From an uncultured Oscillospiraceae bacterium (GTDB lineage: Bacteria; Bacillota; Clostridia; Oscillospirales; Oscillospiraceae), in the NCBI GenBank assembly GCA_948616425.1, contig CAPGBJ010000019.1, forward strand, positions 1-47,824: 47,824 nucleotides of DNA, given 5' to 3'. The position numbers and the translations under genes are program-made. Below are positions 7,508 to 16,360 of the stretch, piece after piece; within the stretch, counting starts at the first letter, position 1, and each line of letters begins with the position of its first letter. A model generated the notes under the pieces. It saw nothing but the letters and a program-made list of their open reading frames with translations, did no database searches and was not told where the DNA came from.

Positions 7508-9067
7508 ATGGCTGAATTGAGAAAAGAAGATTTGTGGGTAATGGCGGATAAACTCCGTAATAATATGGATTCTGCAGAGTATAAGCACGTATGTCTTGGA
7601 CTTATATTCTTGAAATATATTTCTGATAGTTTTGAAAGAGCTTATCAAGAAATTTCTCAAGATGAATATGCTGATCCAGAAGATAGGGATGAATATCTTG
7701 CAAAAAATGTGTTTTGGGTGCCGCAGGAAGCACGTTGGGAAACAATTAAAAGCAGTGCTAAAGATCCAACAATTGGTCAGGTTATCGATAATGCTATGTA
7801 TGTGATTGAAAAGAAAAACTCCTCTCTTCGTGGTGTGCTTCCTAAGGATTTTGCAAGAGCATCTTTAGATAAACGTTCTTTGGGTGAATTGGTTGATTTA
7901 TTATCTGAGCTTGAGATTGGAAACGATAAGAACAAAGACACTTTAGGCTCTGTATATGAATATTTTCTTGGGAAGTTTGCACGTGCTGAAGGAAAACTGG
8001 GCGGGGAGTTCTATACTCCACGCAGTGTAGTTGAATTAATTGTAGCTATGATTGAACCTCATGATGGTCGAGTTTATGACCCTTGCTGTGGTTCAGGCGG
8101 TATGTTTGTCCAGAGTGAACGCTTTGTTGAAGACAGAGAGGGACGAATTGACGGTCAATTAGCTATTTATGGGCAGGAATCCAATTATAATACCTGGAAA
8201 CTTTGTAAAATGAATCTTGCTATCCGTGGGATTGAAGCAAACCTTGGCCAGCAAAATGCTGATTCTTTTCATAACGATCAGCACAAGAGCTTAAAGGCAG
8301 ATTATATTATGGCAAATCCTCCTTTTAATATTAGTGATTGGGGCGGTGAGCGTTTAATAGATGATCCAAGATGGAGCAAATACGGTATTCCGCCTACGGG
8401 CAATGCCAATTATGCTTGGATTTTGCACATGCTCTATCACTTAGCCCCAAGCGGAACGGCGGGTTTTGTTTTGGCGAATGGTTCACTTTCATCGTCTACA
8501 ATCAGTGAATACAATATTCGTAAAAACTTGATTGAAGATGACAAAATCGATTGTATTGTTACTTTGCCGGGTGGACTGTTCTCAACAACATCGATTCCTG
8601 TTTGTCTGTGGTTTATGGCTCGCAATAAGCTGAAAAACGGACACCGTGATCGTCATGGAGAAATTCTGTTTATTGATGCCAGAAATATGGAGACAGAACC
8701 TTATGAGGACAGCCGTACGCAGAGACAGCTGACTGCAAAAACGATTGATGAAATCACCTCCGCATACCATTCTTTCCGTAACCATGAAAAGAAAGCAACA
8801 AAGGCAGATGGTACAGAGATTGAATATGCTGATAAACAGGGATTTTGGAAGATAGCAACATTGGAAGAAATTCGTGAAAAAGACTATAATTTAACCCCTT
8901 CAAGCTATGTCGGAATTATTCCTTTGAAAAAAGATACGGAACCATTTTATGATAAAATAGATAGATTAACATCAAAACTTCTTCAAATCCATCAAGATAT
9001 TGAAAGTCTTGATCGAGAAATTAAATTTCAATTAGAAAAAATAGATGAACGGAGAATGGGTGAATGA
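7508..9067 (+). CDS. hsdM: Type I restriction-modification DNA methyltransferase subunit
   Basis: About 519 residues. An N-terminal HsdM helical domain (KLRNNMDSAEYKHVCLGLI) is followed by an N6-adenine methyltransferase domain with the AdoMet motif DPCCGSGGM near residue 190 and the catalytic NPPF near 270. HsdM and HsdS form the methylase that marks host DNA, and HsdR joins them for restriction. The ATG at 7508 follows GTGGAGGAAG; an earlier in-frame start would overlap the XRE gene. It overlaps hsdS by four bases (ATGA), showing translational coupling. Confidence 0.97.
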   Translation: MAELRKEDLWVMADKLRNNMDSAEYKHVCLGLIFLKYISDSFERAYQEISQDEYADPEDRDEYLAKNVFWVPQEARWETIKSSAKDPTIGQVIDNAMYVIEKKNSSLRGVLPKDFARASLDKRSLGELVDLLSELEIGNDKNKDTLGSVYEYFLGKFARAEGKLGGEFYTPRSVVELIVAMIEPHDGRVYDPCCGSGGMFVQSERFVEDREGRIDGQLAIYGQESNYNTWKLCKMNLAIRGIEANLGQQNADSFHNDQHKSLKADYIMANPPFNISDWGGERLIDDPRWSKYGIPPTGNANYAWILHMLYHLAPSGTAGFVLANGSLSSSTISEYNIRKNLIEDDKIDCIVTLPGGLFSTTSIPVCLWFMARNKLKNGHRDRHGEILFIDARNMETEPYEDSRTQRQLTAKTIDEITSAYHSFRNHEKKATKADGTEIEYADKQGFWKIATLEEIREKDYNLTPSSYVGIIPLKKDTEPFYDKIDRLTSKLLQIHQDIESLDREIKFQLEKIDERRMGE

Positions 9068-10224
9068 ATACTGTTTTAAAACCATTAACTCAACTATCCG
9101 AGATATTATCAGGAGGTACGCCATCAAAAAAAATCCCAGAATATTGGGATGGAAATATTCCTTGGATAAGTGCTAAAACGATGAAAACATCAAGGGTTTC
9201 GACATCAAACCTTCACATTTCCAAGACGGGCTTAGAAAAAGGAAGTAAAATTGCACCTAAAGGAAGTATCTTAATATTGACGAGAGGCAGTGAATTATTT
9301 AATCGAGTTCCGATATGTTTTGTTGAAAGAGATGTTGCCTTTAACCAAGATGTAAAATGTATAATACCTCACAAAAATTTAGATGGAGAATTTTTATATT
9401 ATTTTCTAACAAGCATACATGACCATTTGCTAAAAAGTATAGGAGTCACAGGGATTGGTGCCGGTAAACTTGAAACAAATGTCATTGAAAATATACTGGT
9501 ACCTTGTTTCCCAATTGAAATGCAAAAACAGCTAGTAAAGTTTATCAGTATATATGATAAAAAAATTATAAAAAATCAAAATGAATCTGCTATTATGCAA
9601 GAAATTTTAAATGCTCTTTTTGAACATTGGTTTTTAAATCATAACTATAGAGTATCAAATGTATTAGATAATATTTTAGAAGTAAAAATTAAGAATAAAA
9701 ACGAGGAGAATTATCCAGTTCTTTCAGTTGTAAAAGAAGGTGAATTTAAAGCATCGGAAGATGTATTTACAAAACAAGTTTATAGTAAGAGTACCAAAAA
9801 CTATAAAATTGTTCGCCGCAATCAAGTAGCATATAATCCGGCAAGGGCAAATATCGGTTCTATTGCTATGCTCAAGGAGTATGATATTGGACTCGTTAGT
9901 CCGATCTACACTGTTTTTGAAATGAAGGATACTATTACTCCTACTTTCTTTTATTACTATATGAAGCAACCGATATTTCAGGAAATGATCAAACACCATG
10001 CCATTGGCACAACAAGACAGAACTTCCCTTTCGAAGCGTTTAAAATGTTTCCTATGGTTGTACCGCCAACGGAACTTCAATTGAAATTTGAAGAGATCGC
10101 AAAACCTATTGAACAGAAAATCGCAAAACTCAAAGAAGAAAACGAAGTGTTGGCAGAGATTAGAGATACCCTACTCCCCAAATTGATGAGTGGAGAACTG
10201 CCAGTGGAAGTGGGTGAAAATTAA
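9064..10224 (+). CDS. hsdS: Type I restriction-modification specificity subunit
   Basis: A 386-residue HsdS with two target-recognition domains. The first begins near residue 10 (LSEILSGGTPSK, then the IPWISAKTM stretch) and the second near residue 200 (from NVLDNILEV). Each is followed by a conserved helix, the last being IEQKIAKLKEENE before the typical C-terminal RDTLLPKLMSGE. It sets the bipartite DNA target, which cannot be predicted by eye. It overlaps hsdM upstream by four bases and the FRG gene downstream by one base (TAATG). No inverted hsdS copies or recombinase that would allow phase variation are seen. Confidence 0.95.
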   Translation: MNTVLKPLTQLSEILSGGTPSKKIPEYWDGNIPWISAKTMKTSRVSTSNLHISKTGLEKGSKIAPKGSILILTRGSELFNRVPICFVERDVAFNQDVKCIIPHKNLDGEFLYYFLTSIHDHLLKSIGVTGIGAGKLETNVIENILVPCFPIEMQKQLVKFISIYDKKIIKNQNESAIMQEILNALFEHWFLNHNYRVSNVLDNILEVKIKNKNEENYPVLSVVKEGEFKASEDVFTKQVYSKSTKNYKIVRRNQVAYNPARANIGSIAMLKEYDIGLVSPIYTVFEMKDTITPTFFYYYMKQPIFQEMIKHHAIGTTRQNFPFEAFKMFPMVVPPTELQLKFEEIAKPIEQKIAKLKEENEVLAEIRDTLLPKLMSGELPVEVGEN

Positions 10225-11120
10225 TGAATGAACGTGAACGATATGAAGAATATCTGCAAGATGAGTTAGATGAACAATTTTCAATATATAGTGTTTCTCA
10301 CTTACTATCAAAACTTTCTGACTATAGTCGTATCATTTCTGAAAATGGAATACCTGGTACATTGCTGTTTCGTGGACAATCTGACATTGAATTTGGCATC
10401 CATGGAAGTATTTTCAGAAATGGTCTACTCGTAAAAGAAACTACTATTGTTAATGAACTGATATTACAAGAGCCACTGGAATTTGGAAATCATATGACGG
10501 ATTTTGAACAGTTGGTCAAAATGCAACATTACGGCTTGCCGACTCGATTGTTGGATATTACAACCAATCCTTTAATCGCTCTCTATTTTGCTTGTTCTGA
10601 ACATGAGGACAAAAACGGTGAACTGATTTTGTTTATCGAATCGCTACAGCGTCCTACACAAAAAGAAGTGAAATTGTTTTCTGCACTTGCAGAATATGAT
10701 GGAAAAAGCGAAGGTAATTTTTTGGATTATTTTTCAAGAAAAGGACTCGGAGATGATATTTTATCGAGCTTTGAAGAGAAAGTGGAGCGACTGAAGACGC
10801 AGTTTCAAAATAAATATGTCCCGGTGGTAGCTCCCAAGAACAATGAACGTATAAGACGCCAAAATGGTGCGTTTTTAATATTAGGAATAGACATATCTGC
10901 TCCTGATTATTATCTAAAAAACAGTTTCAATTTAAAAGATAGTCTCAGTGAATATGTAGATGATGGGATTCCAAGATATTTACGTATCCCAGCAGAACAG
11001 AAATCTTCTATACTGCATGAACTTGATATGATTGGAATAAATGAAGCATTTGTCTACCCAGAATTAGAGCATCAGACATCGTATATCAAAAAAAGACATT
11101 TTGTAAAGGCAGGTGAATAG
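10224..11120 (+). CDS. FRG-domain protein inside the type I R-M operon
   Basis: A 298-residue protein with an FRG domain: LLFRGQSD near residue 47, then QHYGLPTRLLDITTNP near 100 and the LYFAC helix. FRG domains are widespread in bacterial and phage accessory loci and their biochemical role is not settled. It is translationally coupled to hsdS and lies just before hsdR, so it belongs to the same transcript. A role as a defence accessory, such as a second effector or guard of the R-M complex, is inference. It is not a core subunit of any type I enzyme. Confidence 0.85.
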   Translation: MNERERYEEYLQDELDEQFSIYSVSHLLSKLSDYSRIISENGIPGTLLFRGQSDIEFGIHGSIFRNGLLVKETTIVNELILQEPLEFGNHMTDFEQLVKMQHYGLPTRLLDITTNPLIALYFACSEHEDKNGELILFIESLQRPTQKEVKLFSALAEYDGKSEGNFLDYFSRKGLGDDILSSFEEKVERLKTQFQNKYVPVVAPKNNERIRRQNGAFLILGIDISAPDYYLKNSFNLKDSLSEYVDDGIPRYLRIPAEQKSSILHELDMIGINEAFVYPELEHQTSYIKKRHFVKAGE

Positions 11121-11121
11121 A

Positions 11122-14100
11122 ATGTCCAATTTTATAGAAAATGATCTTGAACAAGCTGCAATGGAGTGGTTTCAAGATTTAGGCTATCAAACTCAATATG
11201 GACCGGATATTTCGCCGGGAGGAAGCTTTTCAGAGAGAGAAAGTTTTGGAGATGTTGTTCTGTACGACAGGTTACATAGTGCATTAAAACGTATTAACAA
11301 ACAATATTCTGATGATACGATTTCAGAACTGGTTAAAAAGATTACTCGTCAGCAGAGCTTATCTATTGTCCAAAATAATATTGCGTTTCAAAAATTATTA
11401 ACCGATGGTATTGATGTAGAGGTTAAGCAGAAAGACGGAAGCATAAAAACCGAAAAAGCATATATTTTTGATGCCAAAGATATTGAAAATAATGAGTTCT
11501 TGGCAATCAATCAATACACTGTAATTGAAAACGGAAAAGAACGCAGACCTGATATTGTCGCGTTCTTAAATGGTATTCCCGTTGTTGTAATAGAACTGAA
11601 AAATGTGACAAACGAAGAAGTAGATATTGTTGATGGGTTTAATCAGCTTCAGACTTATAAAAGAGATATCCCTTCTTTGTTTTATTATAACGCATTTGTG
11701 ATCACAAGTGATGGTATCAATGCGAAAGTTGGTACAATTACTTCTGATCTGGATCGCTTTATGTTCTGGAGAACAATTGACGGAGAAAAAGAATCAGGAC
11801 TTTCTTTTCCGCAATTGCAAGTTATGCTGTATGGAATGATGAATAAAAAGAGATTTTTGGACATTGTTTCAAAGTATAGCTTCTTTGTTCATGAGGAAGA
11901 TAAGTCTTTCAAAATTTTACCTGGTTATCATCAATTTTTTGCTGTAAATAAAGCTTTGTATACCACTCACTTGGCAGCTTCTGAAAATGGAAGCAGAAAA
12001 GCGGGTGTAATTTGGCATACACAGGGTAGCGGAAAAAGTTATTCTATGCTCATGTATACTCGTCAATTGGTTTTAGAATTGAATAACCCGACCATTGTTG
12101 TTATTACCGACAGAAATGACTTGGACGATCAACTATTTACCACTTTTTCAAAAAGTGCCGATTATTTGCGCCAAACGCCTAAACAGGCAGATACAAGAAA
12201 GAAACTTCGAGAACTACTGAGCGTTCAAGCCGGCGGCATTGTATTTACAACTATCCAAAAGTTTTCACCAGATGAGAGTGACCAATCAATGGAAGCACTG
12301 ACTGCCAGACGAAATGTGGTTGTTATAGCAGATGAAGCACATCGCAGTCAGTATGGGTTAGAAGCAAAAGAAAAAGATGGAAAAGTTTCTTTTGGTTTTG
12401 CGAAACATATGCGAGACGCATTGCCGAATGCTTCTTTTATCGGATTTACTGGAACTCCTGTTGAGTTGAGCGATAAGAACACACCTGCCCTGTTTGGCGA
12501 CTATATTGATATTTACGATTTGACTCAAGCAGTTAAAGATAAAACTACTGTTCCGATTTATTATGAAAGCAGAATTGCGAAGTTAGATCTTCCGCAGGAA
12601 TTAAAGCCAAAGATTGATGATGAGTATGACAGCATTGTTGAGGGACAGGAAGAAACCTACGCCGAAAGCCAAAAACGTAAATGGGCAAGGTTAGAAGCCA
12701 TTGTTGGAACAGATAGTCGTATTGATGTAGTGGTGAAAGATTTCATTGCTCATTATGACCTTAGGCAACAAGCGATTAATGGAAAAGTAATGTTTGTAGC
12801 TATGTCCAGAAAGATTGCAGTAAAACTTTACTCAAAGATTAAAGAGTATCGTCCGGAATGGCATAGTGATGACATTGATAAAGGTGTAATCAAGGTTATG
12901 ATGACCTCTGCAGCATCTGATCCGCTTGAATTTCAGCCGCATTCAACTACTGCATCTCAGAAAAAGCTACTTGCAAAGAGAATGAAAGATATTGAAGATG
13001 AATTAAGAATTGTTATTGTTTGCGATATGTGGTTGACGGGATTTGATGTACCTTGCCTTCACACAATGTATGTCGATAAACCAATGAGTGGTCATAATCT
13101 TATGCAAGCCATAGCACGAGTTAATCGTGTGTTTAAAGACAAGCCCGGCGGTTTAATTGTAGACTATATTGGTATTGCGGATAATTTAAGAAGTGCGTTA
13201 GCACAATATACACCGTCTGACCGAAAGACAACAGGTATTGATCCGCAAGTAGCAATCGATCTCATGCTTGAGAAGTATGAGCAAATTCAAGGAATATTGC
13301 ATGAGTTGGATTACTCTTCTTACATAAGCGGCTCCGCAAGTGAACGAATGGCGTGTATCGTTTCTGGTGTGGATTTTGTTTTGGGTAAACCGGAAGATGA
13401 GAAAAAAGAATTTCTTAATTTGGTTGTAGAAATTGGTAAGGCGTACGCATTATGTTCGACCTCTGAGCAAGCTCAGGCAATCAATATAGAGATTAGTTAT
13501 TTTAAAGCCATCAAATCAGGTATTATAAAAATATTACCAAAGGACAAACAGGAGAAAACGAAAGATCAAATAGAGTATGAAATCGGTCAATTGGTTTCTA
13601 AATCAATTATTTCCGAAGAAGTCGTTGACATATTTGCTTCAGTTGGATTGAATAAACCGGATATTTCAATTTTATCTGATGAGTTTCTTGAAGAGGTAAA
13701 AGGACTGCCACAAAAAAATTTAGCTCTGGAACTTTTACGACGTTTGCTTGATGGTAAGATTAAGGCGATAGCTAAAAAGAATGTTGTACAAGCAAAGAAA
13801 TTTTCTGAAATGCTTGAAGCCTCAGTAATTCAATATGAAAAACATTCTTTAGAGACCGTAGAGGTTATAAAGGCTCTGGTTGATATGGCAAAAGATATGA
13901 ATGAGCTTTATAAAAGAGGAGAAAAGCTGGGATTATCAGACGATGAGCTGGCATTTTATGATGCAATTTTGTCCAATGAATCTGCCAGAGATTTCTATGA
14001 AAATGATGTCCTAAAACAAATTGCTAAAGAATTAACAATTAGCGTTAAAAATAATATTAAGGTTGATTGGGATGTGCGAGAAAGCGTTAGGGCGCAGATG

Positions 14101-14217
14101 AGAATTACTGTAAAAAGGTTGCTCAGAAAATATAAATATCCACCGGATAAACGGGCAACTGCGGTAGATTTGATAATAGAGCAAGCCGAAAAAATGTGTG
14201 AAAATGAAATTTATTAA
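11122..14217 (+). CDS. hsdR: Type I restriction enzyme, ATP-dependent endonuclease subunit
   Basis: About 1031 residues, normal for HsdR. An N-terminal PD-(D/E)XK nuclease is seen near residues 140-162 (RPDIVAF, then IELKN). A superfamily 2 translocase follows, with Walker A TQGSGKS near 300, the ITDRNDLDDQ motif, DEAH box ADEAHRSQ near 400, GFTGTP near 440, and a second RecA lobe. A helical C-terminal region contacts HsdM. It moves DNA and cuts unmodified DNA far from the target site. The ATG at 11122 (GGCAGGTGA upstream) overlaps nothing; a GTG three codons earlier is possible. The operon ends at a strong hairpin. All motifs look intact. Confidence 0.97.
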   Translation: MSNFIENDLEQAAMEWFQDLGYQTQYGPDISPGGSFSERESFGDVVLYDRLHSALKRINKQYSDDTISELVKKITRQQSLSIVQNNIAFQKLLTDGIDVEVKQKDGSIKTEKAYIFDAKDIENNEFLAINQYTVIENGKERRPDIVAFLNGIPVVVIELKNVTNEEVDIVDGFNQLQTYKRDIPSLFYYNAFVITSDGINAKVGTITSDLDRFMFWRTIDGEKESGLSFPQLQVMLYGMMNKKRFLDIVSKYSFFVHEEDKSFKILPGYHQFFAVNKALYTTHLAASENGSRKAGVIWHTQGSGKSYSMLMYTRQLVLELNNPTIVVITDRNDLDDQLFTTFSKSADYLRQTPKQADTRKKLRELLSVQAGGIVFTTIQKFSPDESDQSMEALTARRNVVVIADEAHRSQYGLEAKEKDGKVSFGFAKHMRDALPNASFIGFTGTPVELSDKNTPALFGDYIDIYDLTQAVKDKTTVPIYYESRIAKLDLPQELKPKIDDEYDSIVEGQEETYAESQKRKWARLEAIVGTDSRIDVVVKDFIAHYDLRQQAINGKVMFVAMSRKIAVKLYSKIKEYRPEWHSDDIDKGVIKVMMTSAASDPLEFQPHSTTASQKKLLAKRMKDIEDELRIVIVCDMWLTGFDVPCLHTMYVDKPMSGHNLMQAIARVNRVFKDKPGGLIVDYIGIADNLRSALAQYTPSDRKTTGIDPQVAIDLMLEKYEQIQGILHELDYSSYISGSASERMACIVSGVDFVLGKPEDEKKEFLNLVVEIGKAYALCSTSEQAQAINIEISYFKAIKSGIIKILPKDKQEKTKDQIEYEIGQLVSKSIISEEVVDIFASVGLNKPDISILSDEFLEEVKGLPQKNLALELLRRLLDGKIKAIAKKNVVQAKKFSEMLEASVIQYEKHSLETVEVIKALVDMAKDMNELYKRGEKLGLSDDELAFYDAILSNESARDFYENDVLKQIAKELTISVKNNIKVDWDVRESVRAQMRITVKRLLRKYKYPPDKRATAVDLIIEQAEKMCENEIY

Positions 14218-14249
14218 AAATAGTCCGCTCAATGGAGCGGACTATTTTT
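14216..14249 (+). terminator. Bidirectional-looking terminator after hsdR
   Basis: A 15-base-pair stem (14216-14230 and 14235-14249) with an AATG loop has A-rich and T-rich ends, so it works as a terminator for hsdR. It marks the right edge of the AT-rich island. Confidence 0.9.
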
Positions 14250-14279
14250 AATTCGCCGCTGTATTGCTATGCTGATATT

Positions 14280-14333
14280 GTTATAACCTATATGCTTGAA
14301 CGAATAGCTGAAAGACAGAAACCGGAGTATAAT
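14280..14333 (+). promoter_or_regulatory. Promoter of the etf/hydroxyacid dehydrogenase operon with ATAAC repeats
   Basis: TATAAT lies at 14328-14333, 39 bases before the first ATG. GTTATAAC is at 14280-14287 and ATAGC at 14304-14308, 21 bp apart; the proximal repeat occupies the -35 zone and there is no consensus -35. The geometry is identical to the promoters at 4499 and 17833. Confidence 0.62.
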
Positions 14334-14371
14334 GAAAAAACAGTCGAAAATTTTTTAAAGGAGGCATCAGA

Positions 14372-15160
14372 ATGGATATTATCGTCTGTGTTAAGCAGGT
14401 TCCCGGCACGTCCCAGGTGGAAATTGATCCTGTCACCGGCGTTCTGAAGCGGGACGGCGTTGCCAGCAAGCTCAACCCCTACGATCTGTTTGCCCTGGAA
14501 GCCGCGTTTCGGATTCAGGAGCAGGCGGGCGGTACTGTGCGCACCCTCTCCATGGGGCCGGATCAGGCAATTTCCTCGCTGTTGGAGACGGTCTATATGG
14601 GTGCCGGCAGCGGCGTGCTCCTCAGCGACCGGAGGTTTGCCGGCTCCGATGTCCATGCCACCAGCTATGTGATTCAGAGCGTTGTCCGGCAGATGGGACA
14701 CTTCGACCTGGTCATTTGTGGCAAGCAGACCACCGACGGAGACACTGCCCAGGTAGGGCCGGAGATGGCGGAGATGCTGGGCATTGAGCATGCGGCCAAC
14801 GTCCTCTCCATCGACGAGGTGGATGAGGCCGGCATCACGGTGACGCTGAATCTGGACGATGTGCTCCAGACCCAGCGCATGGCCTTCCCCTGCCTGATCA
14901 CCATTGAAAAGGATGCCAACACCCCGCGGCTGCCCTCCTACCGCCGAATGAAGGAGCGGGGGAAGGATATGATTACCGTCTATTCCGCTGGGGATCTGGA
15001 CGCGGTGGATGAGAGTCGATGTGGGCTGAAGGGTTCCCCCACCCAGGTGGAGCGGATTTTCCCGCCAGAGAAAAATAGGGACAAAGAGCTGCTTGAAGGC
15101 ACGCCCCAGGAGCTGCAGGCGGCGCTGGCTGCGCTGCTGCGCAGCAGAAAGCTGATTTGA
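14372..15160 (+). CDS. etfB: Electron transfer flavoprotein beta subunit (LctB-like)
   Basis: A 262-residue EtfB with the family start (DIIVCVKQVPGT), the SKLNPYDLFALE segment and the ICGKQTTDGDTAQVGPEMAE stretch that lines the nucleotide/FAD site. EtfB with EtfA moves electrons between a dehydrogenase flavin, NAD and, in bifurcating forms, ferredoxin. AAAGGAGG eight bases upstream supports the start. It is the first gene of a tight three-gene operon with a ferredoxin-fused EtfA and a FAD-linked dehydrogenase, the same order as Acetobacterium lctBCD. A bifurcating role is therefore likely but inferred. Confidence 0.95.
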   Translation: MDIIVCVKQVPGTSQVEIDPVTGVLKRDGVASKLNPYDLFALEAAFRIQEQAGGTVRTLSMGPDQAISSLLETVYMGAGSGVLLSDRRFAGSDVHATSYVIQSVVRQMGHFDLVICGKQTTDGDTAQVGPEMAEMLGIEHAANVLSIDEVDEAGITVTLNLDDVLQTQRMAFPCLITIEKDANTPRLPSYRRMKERGKDMITVYSAGDLDAVDESRCGLKGSPTQVERIFPPEKNRDKELLEGTPQELQAALAALLRSRKLI

Positions 15161-15169
15161 GGTGACAGC

Positions 15170-16360
15170 ATGGGACTGAAGATACATCAGGAAAAGATCG
15201 ACGCGGCAGCCGGGGAGCAGCTGGTCTCCCTCTGCCCCTTCGGCGCCATCTCTTATGATGGTACCCTTTCCATCAATTCCAGCTGCAGGCTGTGTAAAAT
15301 GTGTGCGCGCGAGGGCCCCGCGGGCGCCATCACCTGGGAGGAGGAAGGGCCTGCGGCGGAATGCGACAAGGCCGCCTGGCGCGGCGTGGCCGTCTTTGCT
15401 GAGCAGCGATGGGGAAAGGTGCATCCGGTGTCCCTGGAGCTGGTGGGCAAGGCCCAGCAGCTGGCCGCTGTCACAGGCCACCCTGTCTACGCGCTCCTGA
15501 TCGGTTCCCAGGTGCGGCCCGCTGCCCGGGAGCTGCTGGAATACGGCGTTGACAAGGTCTTTGTCTATGATGACCCGCGGCTGAGTGATTTCCTCATTGG
15601 CCCTTACGCCAACGCTTTTACCGATTTTATTACTCATGTCCACCCATCCTCCATTCTGGTGGGCGCTACCTCCCTGGGCCGGTCCCTGGCTCCCAAAGTA
15701 GCCGCCCGGATGCGCGCAGGCCTGACCGCCGACTGTACCATGCTGGAGATGAAAGAGAACACCGACCTGGTCCAGATCCGTCCGGCCTTCGGCGGCAACA
15801 TCATGGCCCAGATTGTCACCCCCAATGCGCGGCCCCAGTTTTGTACCGTGCGCTATAAAATCTTTTCTGCCCCCCAGCGCACCGAGGTTAAGGGAGAAGT
15901 GGTAGAAATGCAGCTGGAGGAGGCGGGCTTCGCCAGCCGTACAGAGGTCCTAAATGTCCTGCGCAAACCCAGCAACAAGGACATTTCTGACGCGGAGATC
16001 ATCGTTGCGGTGGGCAGAGGGCTGAAGTCCAGGGATGACCTGGAGCTGATCCGGGCGTTTGCCGAGCAGATTGGTGCCCAGCTGGCCTGTACCCGCCCTC
16101 TGATTGAGGCGGGCTGGTTCGATCCCCGGCAGCAGATCGGCCTCTCAGGCCGGACGGTAAAGCCAAAGGTCATCGTCACCGTGGGCATCTCCGGCGCCGT
16201 CCAGTTTACCGCCGGTATGAACAGTTCTGATCTGATTATTGCCATCAATACCGACCGGAGCGCGCCTATCTTTGACGTGGCCCACTACGGTTTTGTGGGC
16301 GATTTGTATGAGATCCTGCCGCGGCTGCTGGAGCGGATCAAGGAGGGTATTTATGTATAA
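15170..16360 (+). CDS. etfA: Electron transfer flavoprotein alpha subunit with N-terminal ferredoxin domain (LctC/CarE-like)
   Basis: A 396-residue EtfA. The first 65 residues are a ferredoxin-like extension with cysteines at CPFGAI (about 22) and CRLCKMC (about 40-46), enough for one 4Fe-4S cluster; the fourth Cys of the CxxCxxC motif is replaced by Gly, so the CPFGAI cysteine must complete it. The rest is standard EtfA with the C-terminal FAD site (LSGRTVKP, then ISGAVQFTAGM near 340). Fused ferredoxin domains are known in LctC and CarE of flavin-based bifurcating complexes. The stop overlaps the next start by eight bases, so the subunits are translationally coupled. Confidence 0.95.
   Translation: MGLKIHQEKIDAAAGEQLVSLCPFGAISYDGTLSINSSCRLCKMCAREGPAGAITWEEEGPAAECDKAAWRGVAVFAEQRWGKVHPVSLELVGKAQQLAAVTGHPVYALLIGSQVRPAARELLEYGVDKVFVYDDPRLSDFLIGPYANAFTDFITHVHPSSILVGATSLGRSLAPKVAARMRAGLTADCTMLEMKENTDLVQIRPAFGGNIMAQIVTPNARPQFCTVRYKIFSAPQRTEVKGEVVEMQLEEAGFASRTEVLNVLRKPSNKDISDAEIIVAVGRGLKSRDDLELIRAFAEQIGAQLACTRPLIEAGWFDPRQQIGLSGRTVKPKVIVTVGISGAVQFTAGMNSSDLIIAINTDRSAPIFDVAHYGFVGDLYEILPRLLERIKEGIYV

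Noticed and set aside
9064..10224. Phase-variable hsdS
   Set aside because: There is only one hsdS, with no inverted partial copies, no recombinase and no simple-sequence tract at the gene.
14232..14447. A 71-codon plus-strand frame overlapping the etfB start
   Set aside because: It begins inside the hsdR terminator, has no RBS and runs into etfB in the wrong frame. Only the short PxYCxAD pattern was kept, as a weak finding.
14288..15643. A 451-codon minus-strand frame opposite etfB/etfA
   Set aside because: It is antisense to well-recognised Etf subunits, with no ribosome binding site.
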